A stretch of DNA of 64,000 bases from assembly GCA_963820995.1 (NCBI GenBank), contig CAWGCL010000013.1, positions 248,001 to 312,000 of the forward strand, read 5' to 3'. The position numbers and the translations under genes are program-made. Every line of letters starts with the position of its first letter. The stretch's first letter is position 1. Below are positions 9,022 to 17,471 of this stretch, one piece after another. Below the pieces are notes generated by a model. It was given only the letters and a program-made list of their open reading frames with translations, was not told the origin of the DNA and made no database searches. This DNA is from JAGTVG01 sp963820995 (GTDB taxonomy: Bacteria > Bacteroidota > Bacteroidia > Cytophagales > Cyclobacteriaceae).

Positions 9022-10927
9022 ATGATGAAAACCATAACTTTTTTTATTATTCCGTTGATTCTTTTTGTGGCTTATATCACACCAATAAAAGCGCAATATT
9101 GTACGCCATTTGAGATTGAAGGAAATAGATTTTCAGGCAGAAACCAAATTTGTAAATGTTGATGCCCAATGGTATCCAAGCTGGGTTGAATATCATCAGG
9201 GTAAAGTTGTATATCCCGATGCGCTTGAACCTTTGAGCAAATGGAAGCATCCTTATATGAAGGATAACCTGCCGAGTGCTATGCATGAAGATTCCTACGC
9301 TTCAGATATCAGTAATATGCAGGGGCCAGTTCCGGAAAATGCTATGGTCCAATACTTTCAGGTTAAAGAAAAGGGAGAAGAATTTTCGGGCATGTGTCCT
9401 TCTTTTGCATTTGTTGATGAATCCACCATGGTTACTTTATCCTTTGGAAGAACCAACACCAGTTTACTCCTTATCGACATTCAGGATACAATTAAAGTTC
9501 TTGATGCTATGGTTATCCCGGGAAGAGGGCATAAAGCCATGGAACTCGCTGGCAAAAAGAAACGAATGGCTTTATTCAGGAACACCTCTGGAGGTGCATA
9601 TTTTTTCCTTTCAAAAGACAACGTGGTGATTATTCCCGGACCGGAGTATAGTATTTTTTATATCCCTGTTGAAAATAAAAGATTCCAAAGAGACCGAATG
9701 GTAAGCTATGATATTTTGGAGGAAATAGAAAAAGGGGACCTTTTTGTTGAAGGTATTTCTGCCAAAGAAGGACGAAACAAATTAACAGCGGTGATGCCCG
9801 ATGCTCAAGGCAATGTTTGGTATACATCGAAAATGGGTGTGATAGGAGTCGTTGACCTTCAAGGTTTCAAGAAAGGAGATTTCACAGAAAAAGGATTGTG
9901 CCCGAATACGTATTCATTTTACATTGGTGGATTTGGCTTATTAAGGAAGATAGAGTATTTCTTTGGTAAAAAATACGAACGTCCTGAAGATGTGGAGTTC
10001 TATAGAGAAGGGATGTCGGATGTAGAGTACAGAAAAGAATTCCGGGAATTTTTCATGATGGATCCTGAAACTCGGGAAGAGATACAGAACTCTTTTTCGA
10101 TTGGACCGGATGGTGTATATATTGTTTCAAATATTGCCTTGTATAAGTTCAGGTTTAACGATGAAACCAAGGAAATAGAACTGGATCCCAAATGGCAGAA
10201 GACTTTCAGTGAGTCAGGAGATCAGATCTATCCAAATGATGGCACTCAAAAAAAAGGGCACTTAAATGATGGTAGTGGAACGACACCCACCTTAATGGAT
10301 GATCGATTTGTCATTATTGCAGATAATGATTCTTTGCAAATCAATTTGAACATCTATTCACAGGAAGATGGTCACCTCGTGAATCGGCTCAGTTTATTTG
10401 CCAAAGACAGCAGTGCCTGTGAAAACTCGGTGGTGGCATACAGGAACAGTTTATTTATTGGCAATACCTTTAATTATACAGATCCATTTGACTATAATGA
10501 TACTCCTGGTGGAATTGACCGCTTTGATTACAATGAACAAACCGGGAAATTTGAAAGGCTTGAGAATTGGCCTGCAGAGCATATTGATGGAAAAACGGCT
10601 ACACCTAAAATGTCTACTGAGACAGGTGTTATCTATGTATATAACCGACATGAAACATCTGAGGATAAACATCATGATTGGCAACTGACAGCAGTAGACT
10701 ACCAAACGGGAAGGAAAGTATTTTACATACGGCCTGAATTTGATGAAGGGGCATTCGATGATAATATCTCCTTCCTGATGAAATGGTTTTCAATGGGTTT
10801 AAAGAATTACGACCAGAAAGTATTCAATAATATTTGGGCGACCTATACTTTTGGACCTAATAATAGCATTTACATAGGTGCTTACAGGGGCTTCCTCAAA
10901 TTCTCCTCTGATCCTAAACCGAATTAA
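9022..10927 (+). pseudogene. Secreted beta-propeller-like protein of unknown function, frameshifted just after the signal peptide
   Basis: The main frame gives about 605 residues with scattered propeller-like blades (DAQGNVWYTSKMGVIGVVDLQG, SIGPDGVYIVSNIALYKF, FGPNNSIYIGAYRGFLKFS), resembling PQQ-like or gluconolactonase-like folds. No catalytic motif is recognised. It has no sensible start of its own (TTG at 9110). A signal peptide, MMKTITFFIIPLILFVAYI then TPIKAQ, begins at the ATG at 9022 in another frame and runs to about 9096. The main frame is open from 9089, so the two frames overlap at the predicted cleavage site and a one-base shift at about 9091-9097 would join them. A fragment of a second copy lies at 25129-25239. 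The gene precedes the arylsulfatase region on the same strand and may belong to the same secreted catabolic set. Confidence 0.65.
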
Positions 10928-11005
10928 CTGCATTATTAATCATTTGCAATAACAGGTCAAAGCCGAGACCTTATAGCCAATAAATAACTTAGTATCTAAA
11001 CAGAT

Positions 11006-11333
11006 ATGAAAAACTTGACATATTTAGTCGGACTTGTTGTCCTGATTTTTACTTCTTGTCAAGCCAATGATGACAGAGCAAGTAAAAATTACCTTAAAGC
11101 ATACCATGAAAGAAGCTAAATTAAATGTTCCATCCTTAGTTGAACTGTTTATTAATGATAAAAAAGTTGGACAAATGGACATAACGGCGACAGTTTATGA
11201 TTCATATACTGGTCATGATACTTTTGATATTGGTAGAGACGAAGGAATGCCAGTAAACGAAGAGTACGCCGATAAAGGAAAGTTCAAATTTACGGAAGGG
11301 CAATTACACAAAGTAGTATTCGATATAGAATAA
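11006..11333 (+). pseudogene. Arylsulfatase remnant: lipoprotein signal plus C-terminal domain, catalytic part deleted
   Basis: An ATG at 11006 starts a lipoprotein signal (MKNLTYLVGLVVLIFTSC, lipobox Cys) that runs out of frame after about 38 codons. From about 11075 another frame (ending 11333) reads VKITLKHTMKEAK...VELFINDKKVGQ...TFDIGRDEGMPVNEEYADKG...FKFTEGQLHKVVFDIE. This aligns with the last 90 residues of the intact arylsulfatase that follows (VKIEVETLYDTKER..., VTLRVNGKEVGQ, ETFDVGVDLGSPVSLDYYDR, INKIDIKYLN). The entire sulfatase catalytic domain of about 650 residues is missing. It stands immediately upstream of the intact copy, so a tandem duplication followed by internal deletion is the simplest history. 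Confidence 0.65.
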
Positions 11334-11350
11334 CTGGCTACATAATTGAC

Positions 11351-11369
11351 ATTAAATATTTGAATTAAA
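11351..11369 (+). promoter_or_regulatory. Conserved 19-bp motif before the arylsulfatase gene, first copy
   Basis: ATTAAATATTTGAATTAAA ends 10 bases before the arylsulfatase ATG. The same sequence with one difference (C for T at position 15) occurs at 15629-15647, 13 bases before the 3-hydroxyacyl-CoA dehydrogenase ATG. The core TATTTG resembles the Bacteroidota -7 box (TAnnTTTG) but not exactly, and a correctly spaced -33 TTG is not clear. It may be a promoter or leader element, or a leftover of duplicated flanks. Confidence 0.3.
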
Positions 11370-11379
11370 CAAAAAAGAC

Positions 11380-13803
11380 ATGAAAATTAAATCTAGTTCC
11401 ACCTCAAAAATAGCATTGGAGAAATCTTTATTGGTTGTTTTAATCATAAGCCTTTTTGCTTCATGCACACCAAACCAAGAAAATGCTCAAAAATCAGATT
11501 ATCCATCGGATGGCAGTGTTCTGCCGTTTCCCGAACCACCATCCGCCAGTGTAGCTGGAAAAACCCTAAAGGACTCCAAACACCAATGGCGTAAAGCGGA
11601 AAACCATCTTCCGGCTGATGCCCCCAATATTGTCATTTTTATGACAGACGATGCAGGGTTTAGCAATCCAAGCACATTCGGAGGTCCAATCAATACGCCC
11701 ACTATGACTCGTTTGGCTGAGTCGGGTATTTCATACAATGCCTTTCATACCACCGCCATGTGCTCACCAACAAGGGCTTCCTTATTAACCGGGAGAAACC
11801 ATCACCGGGTTGGTGCAGGACAGATTGCCGAACTAGCTTCCGATTGGGATGGTTATGTGGGACTAATACCTAAATCAACAGCTACTTTTGCCCAGGTCCT
11901 TAGTTATTACGGTTACAACACGGCTGCATTCGGCAAGTGGCACAACACTCCGGTTACAGATATCACCAAACTGGGTCCTTTCGACCGCTACCCAACAGGA
12001 TTAGGATTTGATTATTTCTATGGCTTCCTGGCCGGTGAAACCTCACAGTATGAACCCGCATTGTTTGAAAACACCAATCCGGTTCAAGCGCCTCATGACC
12101 CGAGGTACCATTTAACTGAAGATATGACGGAAAAAGCTATTGAGTGGTTAAGAACCAGTAATACCATCAACCCCGGCAAACCAATTTTTTTATATTTCAC
12201 CCCGGGCGCTGTGCATGGTCCTCATCATATTTTTAAAGAATGGGCCGATAAATATGATGGGAAATTTGATGAAGGCTGGGAAGCCCTTCGGGAAATGACT
12301 TTTGAAAAACAAAAAGAAATGGGATGGATACCTGAGGATGCTGAGTTAAACCCCTTACAAAAAGGTATGCAGAAATGGGATGATATTCCACAATCACAGC
12401 GTGAATTCCAAAGTCGTTTGATGGAAATTTATGCCGGTTTCCTGGAGCATACCGATGTGCAATATGGAAAGGTGGTAGATGAATTGGAAGAACAAGGATT
12501 GCTCGAAAATACCCTGATTATCTATATCCTTTCTGATAACGGGCCTTCTGCCGAAGGCATGAATGGAACCATTAGTGAATTATTGGCCCAGAATTCAATG
12601 CCCTCAACCATTGAAGAACATATAGAAGTGCTTAATAAAGATTATGGCGGAATGGATGCCCTGGGTGGACCAAAGTTGGATATCATGTATCATCATGGGT
12701 GGGCCTTTTCCGGTTCAGCACCTTTCCAAAGCACCAAACTTGTGGCGGCACATTTCGGAGGTACCCGCACGCCACTGGTTATATCCTGGCCTAAAAAAAT
12801 CAAGCACGATGGCAAAGTCCGTTCACAATTTCATCATGTGAACGACATTGCAGCTACTATTTACGATATACTGGACATTACCCCTCCTGGTGTTGTAGAC
12901 GGTTTTGATCAGCAAGCCCTTGATGGAGTATCAATGGCCTATACCTTTGATCAGCCGGACGCAAAATCAAATAAGAAGACACAGTATTTTGAAATTCTCG
13001 GTAGCCGAGGTGTCTATCATGAGGGTTGGTTCGCCGGAACTTTTGGCCCACGAGCGCCCTGGTCGACTGACATGGAGGGTGTGCTAAACTTTGAGCCCGA
13101 AAAAGATATTTGGGAACTCTACAACCTGGAAGAAGACTATTCTCAATCAAAGGATCTGGCTGCTGAAAATCCTGAAAAACTGGCGGAACTAAAAGCACTG
13201 TTTGATAAGGAAGCCACTGACAATCTGGTCTATCCTGTAGGCGCATCCATGTACACCGTGTTCTTTAGCCCAAGTGAATTGCCCTCTTCACCGCTTACGG
13301 AATGGTCATTTTACGAAGGCCAGGATCGGATCCCGGAAGCAATGGCTCCCAAATTTGCGAGTGGTCGATCTACCCTGGCCGTGATTGATGCGGAAATTGG
13401 AGAAAATGCCGAAGGAGTGCTTTTCGCCCTTGGAGGAATTTCTTCAGGATTTACAGTATACATGGATAAAGGGTTTTTAAAGGCCGAGTACAATGCTATG
13501 ACCCTGAACCGCTACAAAGTTGCATCTCAATCGGCCCTTCCAGCCGGTAAAGTCAAAATTGAAGTTGAAACCTTATACGACACCAAAGAAAGACTGGCCC
13601 CAGCCACAGTAACCTTAAGAGTAAATGGAAAAGAGGTAGGACAAGGACACATTGAACGATCGGTTCCTGCTGCCCATACTGCCTCTGAAACATTTGATGT
13701 TGGTGTAGATCTGGGTTCACCGGTGTCATTGGATTATTATGATCGGGCTCCTTTCAGGTTTAATGGAAAGATCAATAAGATAGATATCAAGTACTTAAAC
13801 TAA
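11380..13803 (+). CDS. Arylsulfatase (AtsA-like, formylglycine type), lipoprotein
   Basis: An 807-residue type I sulfatase that hydrolyses sulfate esters in the periplasm or at the cell surface. The lipobox ends at Cys29 (LFASC). The N-terminal metal-binding segment reads IVIFMTDDAGF. The sulfatase signature MCSPTRASLLTGR has Cys128 as the residue converted to formylglycine, followed by AAFGKWHNTP and later the ILSDNGPSAEG metal-ligand segment. The length and the C-terminal beta domain (about 690-807) resemble Pseudomonas AtsA-type enzymes rather than the shorter A-family sulfatases elsewhere in the window. The catalytic residues all look intact. A remnant of a second copy lies immediately upstream, and a PafA-like phosphatase follows within 70 bases. 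Maturation needs an anaerobic sulfatase-maturing enzyme or FGE, not encoded here. Substrate unknown. Confidence 0.93.
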   Translation: MKIKSSSTSKIALEKSLLVVLIISLFASCTPNQENAQKSDYPSDGSVLPFPEPPSASVAGKTLKDSKHQWRKAENHLPADAPNIVIFMTDDAGFSNPSTFGGPINTPTMTRLAESGISYNAFHTTAMCSPTRASLLTGRNHHRVGAGQIAELASDWDGYVGLIPKSTATFAQVLSYYGYNTAAFGKWHNTPVTDITKLGPFDRYPTGLGFDYFYGFLAGETSQYEPALFENTNPVQAPHDPRYHLTEDMTEKAIEWLRTSNTINPGKPIFLYFTPGAVHGPHHIFKEWADKYDGKFDEGWEALREMTFEKQKEMGWIPEDAELNPLQKGMQKWDDIPQSQREFQSRLMEIYAGFLEHTDVQYGKVVDELEEQGLLENTLIIYILSDNGPSAEGMNGTISELLAQNSMPSTIEEHIEVLNKDYGGMDALGGPKLDIMYHHGWAFSGSAPFQSTKLVAAHFGGTRTPLVISWPKKIKHDGKVRSQFHHVNDIAATIYDILDITPPGVVDGFDQQALDGVSMAYTFDQPDAKSNKKTQYFEILGSRGVYHEGWFAGTFGPRAPWSTDMEGVLNFEPEKDIWELYNLEEDYSQSKDLAAENPEKLAELKALFDKEATDNLVYPVGASMYTVFFSPSELPSSPLTEWSFYEGQDRIPEAMAPKFASGRSTLAVIDAEIGENAEGVLFALGGISSGFTVYMDKGFLKAEYNAMTLNRYKVASQSALPAGKVKIEVETLYDTKERLAPATVTLRVNGKEVGQGHIERSVPAAHTASETFDVGVDLGSPVSLDYYDRAPFRFNGKINKIDIKYLN

Positions 13804-13868
13804 TTTTTCAATTAAAAATGAAATTGATAGGCTTTATGTCTGAAATAATCAATTATAAGGAAAGAAAA

Positions 13869-15581
13869 ATGATTACATACAAGAACATTCTATACATCAT
13901 TACTGCTTTATCTAATATAGTATTTACCAGTAGTTTATTAGGTCAAACTAATTCTACCGAATCAAAACCAAAATTAATCCTTCAGATAACGGTGGATCAG
14001 TTAAGGGGCGACATGCCCCTTTCTGTTTATAACCAATTGGGTCAAGGTGGTTTTCGTTATTTGTATGAGCAGGGAGTTGTGTATGAAAACGCACATCATC
14101 GGCATGCCAATACCGAAACGGTGGTTGGCCATGCAACGCTCGCAACCGGAGCAGACCCGGCCGATCATGGTATGATCGGAAATATTTGGTATGACAAAGA
14201 ATTGGGCCGGGTGGTTTATAATATTGAGGATCCCCAATACTCCCTCATTGGCGAAGGTGGCGATGTAGATAAAGCGACAGAAATAGACCCCACACAAAAA
14301 GCAGCGGGTACAGATGGTCGCTCCCCTTCGGCCATTTTAACCACAACATTCAGCGATGAGCTGGCATTAAGCACAAATGGTAAAGCAAAAATATTTGGCG
14401 TTTCGGTGAAAGACCGTGGGGCTATAACAATGGCCGGACACGCTGGTAAAGCATTCTGGTTTTCAAAAGCGAAAGGGGAGTTTATAACAAGCACCTATTA
14501 TTACGATGAATACCCCCAGTGGGTGGTGGAGTGGAATTCAAAAAAGTATCCAATGCAATATGCCGGCACCAACTGGGAACTGATGTATGACAAATCGAAT
14601 TACACGTACGGAAATCATGATGATATGCCCTATGAAACCAATCTGCCTGGTTATGGCGTGGTGTTCCCGCATCCTTTTGGAGAAGCGGATGGTAAGTTAT
14701 ACACAACACTGCTCACCGCCAGCCCTGCAGGTGATGAGTTATGCTTGAAATTTGCGCAAGAACTCCTTGTAAAAGAAGAACTGGGAAAAGATGAGGTGAC
14801 CGATTACCTATCTATCAGTTTTTCTTCCACGGATTATGTGGGACACCTTTTCGGACCGTCTAGTCTTGAAAGTGAAGATAACTTGCTACGGTTGGATAAA
14901 ACCTTGTCTGAACTGTTCACATTCATTGATAAAAATGTTGGGCTGAAATCTACACTCATTGTTCTTTCTGCCGACCATGGTGCAGCGGAGGTTCCCGCCC
15001 GCTTGAATGAATTTGGTATTGATGCTCAGTATTTTGCGCCGGACAGCCTGGATAAAACAAAGGCAATTCAACACCTAAAAGCTAAATATGGTATAGCTGA
15101 AGAACTTATTTCAGGATTCAATCATCCATATATTTATTTAAATAATGAGATCATACAGCAGCATAACCTGGATATAAACGAAGTCTCTCGGGTAGTTGCA
15201 GAAGAACTTGTTAAATTTAACGGTATAGCCTACGCGGTTCCAAGCATTGATTTAGTTGAAGGAAAAATTCCGGATACCCGGTTGTATCGGCAAATACTTC
15301 GCAATTTCAATTCAAAACGCTCTGGTGATATTTATATCGTTTTGGAACCGCACTGGTTTGTAAATGATTTCGATGGATTAACCGTTGCCAGCACGCACGG
15401 TTCACCCTGGCGCTACGATACTTTTGTTCCCATCATTTTTGCCGGACATGGACTGGATGCTGGAAATATTTTCAGAGAAGTCCAGACGGTTGATATTGCT
15501 TTAACGCTCTCAAAGTATCTTAAGATTAAAGGACCTTCTGGTGCAAGCGGAAAGCCATTAACCGAAGCATTGGAGAGATAA
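13869..15581 (+). CDS. PafA-like alkaline phosphatase (type I phosphodiesterase/nucleotide pyrophosphatase superfamily)
   Basis: A 570-residue secreted metalloenzyme. The start at 13869 was preferred over an ATG at 13818 because it begins a clean signal peptide (MITYKNILYIITALSNIVF) and follows an AAGGAAAG stretch. Metal-site motifs in order are ITVDQLRGDM (Asp), NTETVVGHATLATG (the Thr is the PafA-type nucleophile), GMIGNIWYD (Asn), STDYVGHLFGP (Asp, His), SADHGAAEVP (Asp, His) and STHGSPWRYD (His). The set corresponds to the PafA family, which cleaves phosphate monoesters with two zinc ions. In this place it releases phosphate from an organic substrate, perhaps the same one that the neighbouring arylsulfatase desulfates. 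The metal site is complete; activity on diesters or sulfate cannot be excluded. Confidence 0.88.
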   Translation: MITYKNILYIITALSNIVFTSSLLGQTNSTESKPKLILQITVDQLRGDMPLSVYNQLGQGGFRYLYEQGVVYENAHHRHANTETVVGHATLATGADPADHGMIGNIWYDKELGRVVYNIEDPQYSLIGEGGDVDKATEIDPTQKAAGTDGRSPSAILTTTFSDELALSTNGKAKIFGVSVKDRGAITMAGHAGKAFWFSKAKGEFITSTYYYDEYPQWVVEWNSKKYPMQYAGTNWELMYDKSNYTYGNHDDMPYETNLPGYGVVFPHPFGEADGKLYTTLLTASPAGDELCLKFAQELLVKEELGKDEVTDYLSISFSSTDYVGHLFGPSSLESEDNLLRLDKTLSELFTFIDKNVGLKSTLIVLSADHGAAEVPARLNEFGIDAQYFAPDSLDKTKAIQHLKAKYGIAEELISGFNHPYIYLNNEIIQQHNLDINEVSRVVAEELVKFNGIAYAVPSIDLVEGKIPDTRLYRQILRNFNSKRSGDIYIVLEPHWFVNDFDGLTVASTHGSPWRYDTFVPIIFAGHGLDAGNIFREVQTVDIALTLSKYLKIKGPSGASGKPLTEALER

Positions 15582-15628
15582 ATTATTTAACAGATCATGT
15601 AAAAAATTGAAATCAAAACCGGAGTAAA

Positions 15629-15647
15629 ATTAAATATTTGAACTAAA
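15629..15647 (+). promoter_or_regulatory. Conserved 19-bp motif before the 3-hydroxyacyl-CoA dehydrogenase gene, second copy
   Basis: ATTAAATATTTGAACTAAA, identical at 18 of 19 positions to the motif at 11351-11369, with a similar distance (13 bases) to the next ATG. The two copies lie in front of unrelated genes of one region, which favours a shared promoter or leader element over shared coding ancestry. The TATTTG core is only a partial match to the Bacteroidota -7 box. Confidence 0.3.
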
Positions 15648-15660
15648 TAATAGACCCATT

Positions 15661-16557
15661 ATGAAGATTAGGAATGTAACCATAGCTGGTGGAGGAACCT
15701 TAGGCTCTCAAATCGCCTGGCAAACTGCTTTCAAAGGATTTGATGTCATTGTCTATGATGCTTTCGATAAGGGATTGGAAGCAAGTAACACCTTTCATAA
15801 ACAATTTGCAGAATTATTTAGTGCTACCAGAGGTGCTTCAAAAAAGGAAATTGAAGATACATTCAGCAGAATTAGCTATACAACGGATCTGGCAGAAGCC
15901 GTAAAGGATGCTGATATAATCAGTGAGTCTGTACCTGAAAATGTAGAAATAAAAAAGAGTTTTTACCAGGAGCTGGCAAAAGTAGCACCTGAAAAAACGA
16001 TTTTCACCACCAATTCATCGACCACCTTACCAAGCGATTACGCCTCATATACGGGCCGACCCGAGAAGTTTCTAGCACTGCATTTTGCCAATGGCATTTG
16101 GGATGCAAATGTTGGTGAAGTAATGGGACATCCGGGTACTGATCCAAAAATTTTTGAGCGAGTCGTTGAATTTGCCCGTGAAATTGGCATGGTGCCTATC
16201 CCCATTCATAAAGAACAAAATGGGTATGTGTTAAATTCTTTGTTAATACCTTTGTTAAATGCTGCGGGGAACCTGTTTGTAAATGAAGTAACGGATGTGG
16301 AAAGTATTGATAAAACATGGATGATTAGTACAGGTAGCAAAATAGGTCCATTCGGAGTAATGGATGCTATTGGCATGCAAACCATGTACAATATTGATAC
16401 GCTCTGGGGTGAAAAGTTGGGTGATCAAACCATGCTAGACCGGGCTGCTTTTATAAAAAAGGAATACATCGAAAAAGGTAAAATGGGCATGAGTTCGGGG
16501 GAAGGATTTTATAAATACCCAAACCCTAAATATGCAGACCCAGATTTTTTGAAATAG
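15661..16557 (+). CDS. 3-hydroxyacyl-CoA dehydrogenase
   Basis: A 298-residue NAD-dependent dehydrogenase of the 3-hydroxyacyl-CoA / 3-hydroxybutyryl-CoA family, cytoplasmic. The Rossmann motif VTIAGGGTLGSQIAWQTAFKG opens the protein with the acidic cap VYDAF. The segment SESVPENVEIKKSFYQEL, the NSSTTLPSDYA segment containing conserved Asn-Ser-Ser, and HFANGIWDANVGEVMGH (His of the catalytic pair) follow. The C-terminal helical domain ends with GMSSGEGFYKYPNPKY. It oxidises a 3-hydroxyacyl-CoA or reduces an acetoacetyl-type thioester. It is the only cytoplasmic enzyme in this run of secreted proteins and suggests that the breakdown product enters a beta-oxidation-type step. Length is normal; no damage is seen. 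Confidence 0.9.
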   Translation: MKIRNVTIAGGGTLGSQIAWQTAFKGFDVIVYDAFDKGLEASNTFHKQFAELFSATRGASKKEIEDTFSRISYTTDLAEAVKDADIISESVPENVEIKKSFYQELAKVAPEKTIFTTNSSTTLPSDYASYTGRPEKFLALHFANGIWDANVGEVMGHPGTDPKIFERVVEFAREIGMVPIPIHKEQNGYVLNSLLIPLLNAAGNLFVNEVTDVESIDKTWMISTGSKIGPFGVMDAIGMQTMYNIDTLWGEKLGDQTMLDRAAFIKKEYIEKGKMGMSSGEGFYKYPNPKYADPDFLK

Positions 16558-16642
16558 AACTGATTGCTTAATGAGCTATCATATATCGAAAGGTCATTTG
16601 GCAAAGGAATTAATCGTTTATTCTTTTTACTCATTCATTGAT

Positions 16643-17449
16643 ATGAAAAATATAAAGTTTTACCTGTTTATAATAATGTTATTAGCTGCTGCAGGTATTT
16701 CAAAAGCACAGGATGCCGCAGAGGATCTCTCAAAGCAAGCAGCCAATCCTTTGGCCGATCTGATGAGTTTCCCGTTTCAGAATAATCTGAACATGAATTA
16801 CGGGTCCTATAATCGCAATGTCAATGTCTTGAATATACAACCGGTTATTCCATTTGCTGAAGGTAAAATAATCACCAGGACCATATTCCCAATCGTTCGG
16901 ATACCGGATTTTTCCAGTGAAAGTGGTAAGCTGTCTTCTGGGTTAGGGGACATGGTTCTTACTGCCTTTTACTCTCCGAAAAGCAAAACCATGTGGGGTA
17001 TTGGCCCTGTTCTGGAAATGCCAACTGGGGGTGCCGAACGTGGCACACAGAAATGGAGTGCTGGTCCATCGTTTGTTATTTTGGTACAGCCCGGAGAATG
17101 GACATTTGGCGCGCTGATAAATAATGCCTGGTCTTTTGCAGGTAATTCAGACAGGAATGATGTCAATCACATGCTCTTTAATTTGTTTATCGTTCGGCAG
17201 CTAGGCGACGGCTGGTATGTAAACTCTGCGCCGATCATCACTGCTGATTGGACAGCTGATTCTGATAATAGATGGATTGTACCCTTTGGAGCCGGAGGGG
17301 GGAAATTGGTGTTTTTAGGTGGCAAGTTGCCTTTGAATCTTCAAACTCAATTGTATTACAATGTTATTCGACCGGATTTTGGCCCCGAATGGCAATGGAG
17401 ATTTCAATTACAGATTATGCTGCCAAAAAGCATTTTATCGAAAAAATAA
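16643..17449 (+). CDS. Outer-membrane beta-barrel protein of the MetA/phenol-degradation transporter type
   Basis: A 268-residue protein with a signal peptide (MKNIKFYLFIIMLLAAAGI, cleavage near SKAQ). It ends in a strand with the barrel-like WRFQLQIMLP. Strand pairs such as NMNYGSYNRNVNVLNIQPVI and GPSFVILVQPGEWTFGALIN resemble the putative MetA-pathway-of-phenol-degradation/transporter family (Pfam Phenol_MetA_deg). Such barrels probably let hydrophobic or aromatic substrates cross the outer membrane. The start at 16643 was chosen over an ATG at 16571 because it gives a proper signal peptide. It lies between the 3-hydroxyacyl-CoA dehydrogenase and the first DUF1254 protein on the same strand. 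The transported compound is unknown. Confidence 0.75.
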   Translation: MKNIKFYLFIIMLLAAAGISKAQDAAEDLSKQAANPLADLMSFPFQNNLNMNYGSYNRNVNVLNIQPVIPFAEGKIITRTIFPIVRIPDFSSESGKLSSGLGDMVLTAFYSPKSKTMWGIGPVLEMPTGGAERGTQKWSAGPSFVILVQPGEWTFGALINNAWSFAGNSDRNDVNHMLFNLFIVRQLGDGWYVNSAPIITADWTADSDNRWIVPFGAGGGKLVFLGGKLPLNLQTQLYYNVIRPDFGPEWQWRFQLQIMLPKSILSKK

Positions 17450-17471
17450 AACGATTAAAAAAGAATAAAAA

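Noticed and set aside
8784..9035. An 83-codon minus-strand frame over the DUF1254 remnant
   Set aside because: It is the antisense shadow of the lipoprotein remnant and has no domain-like features.
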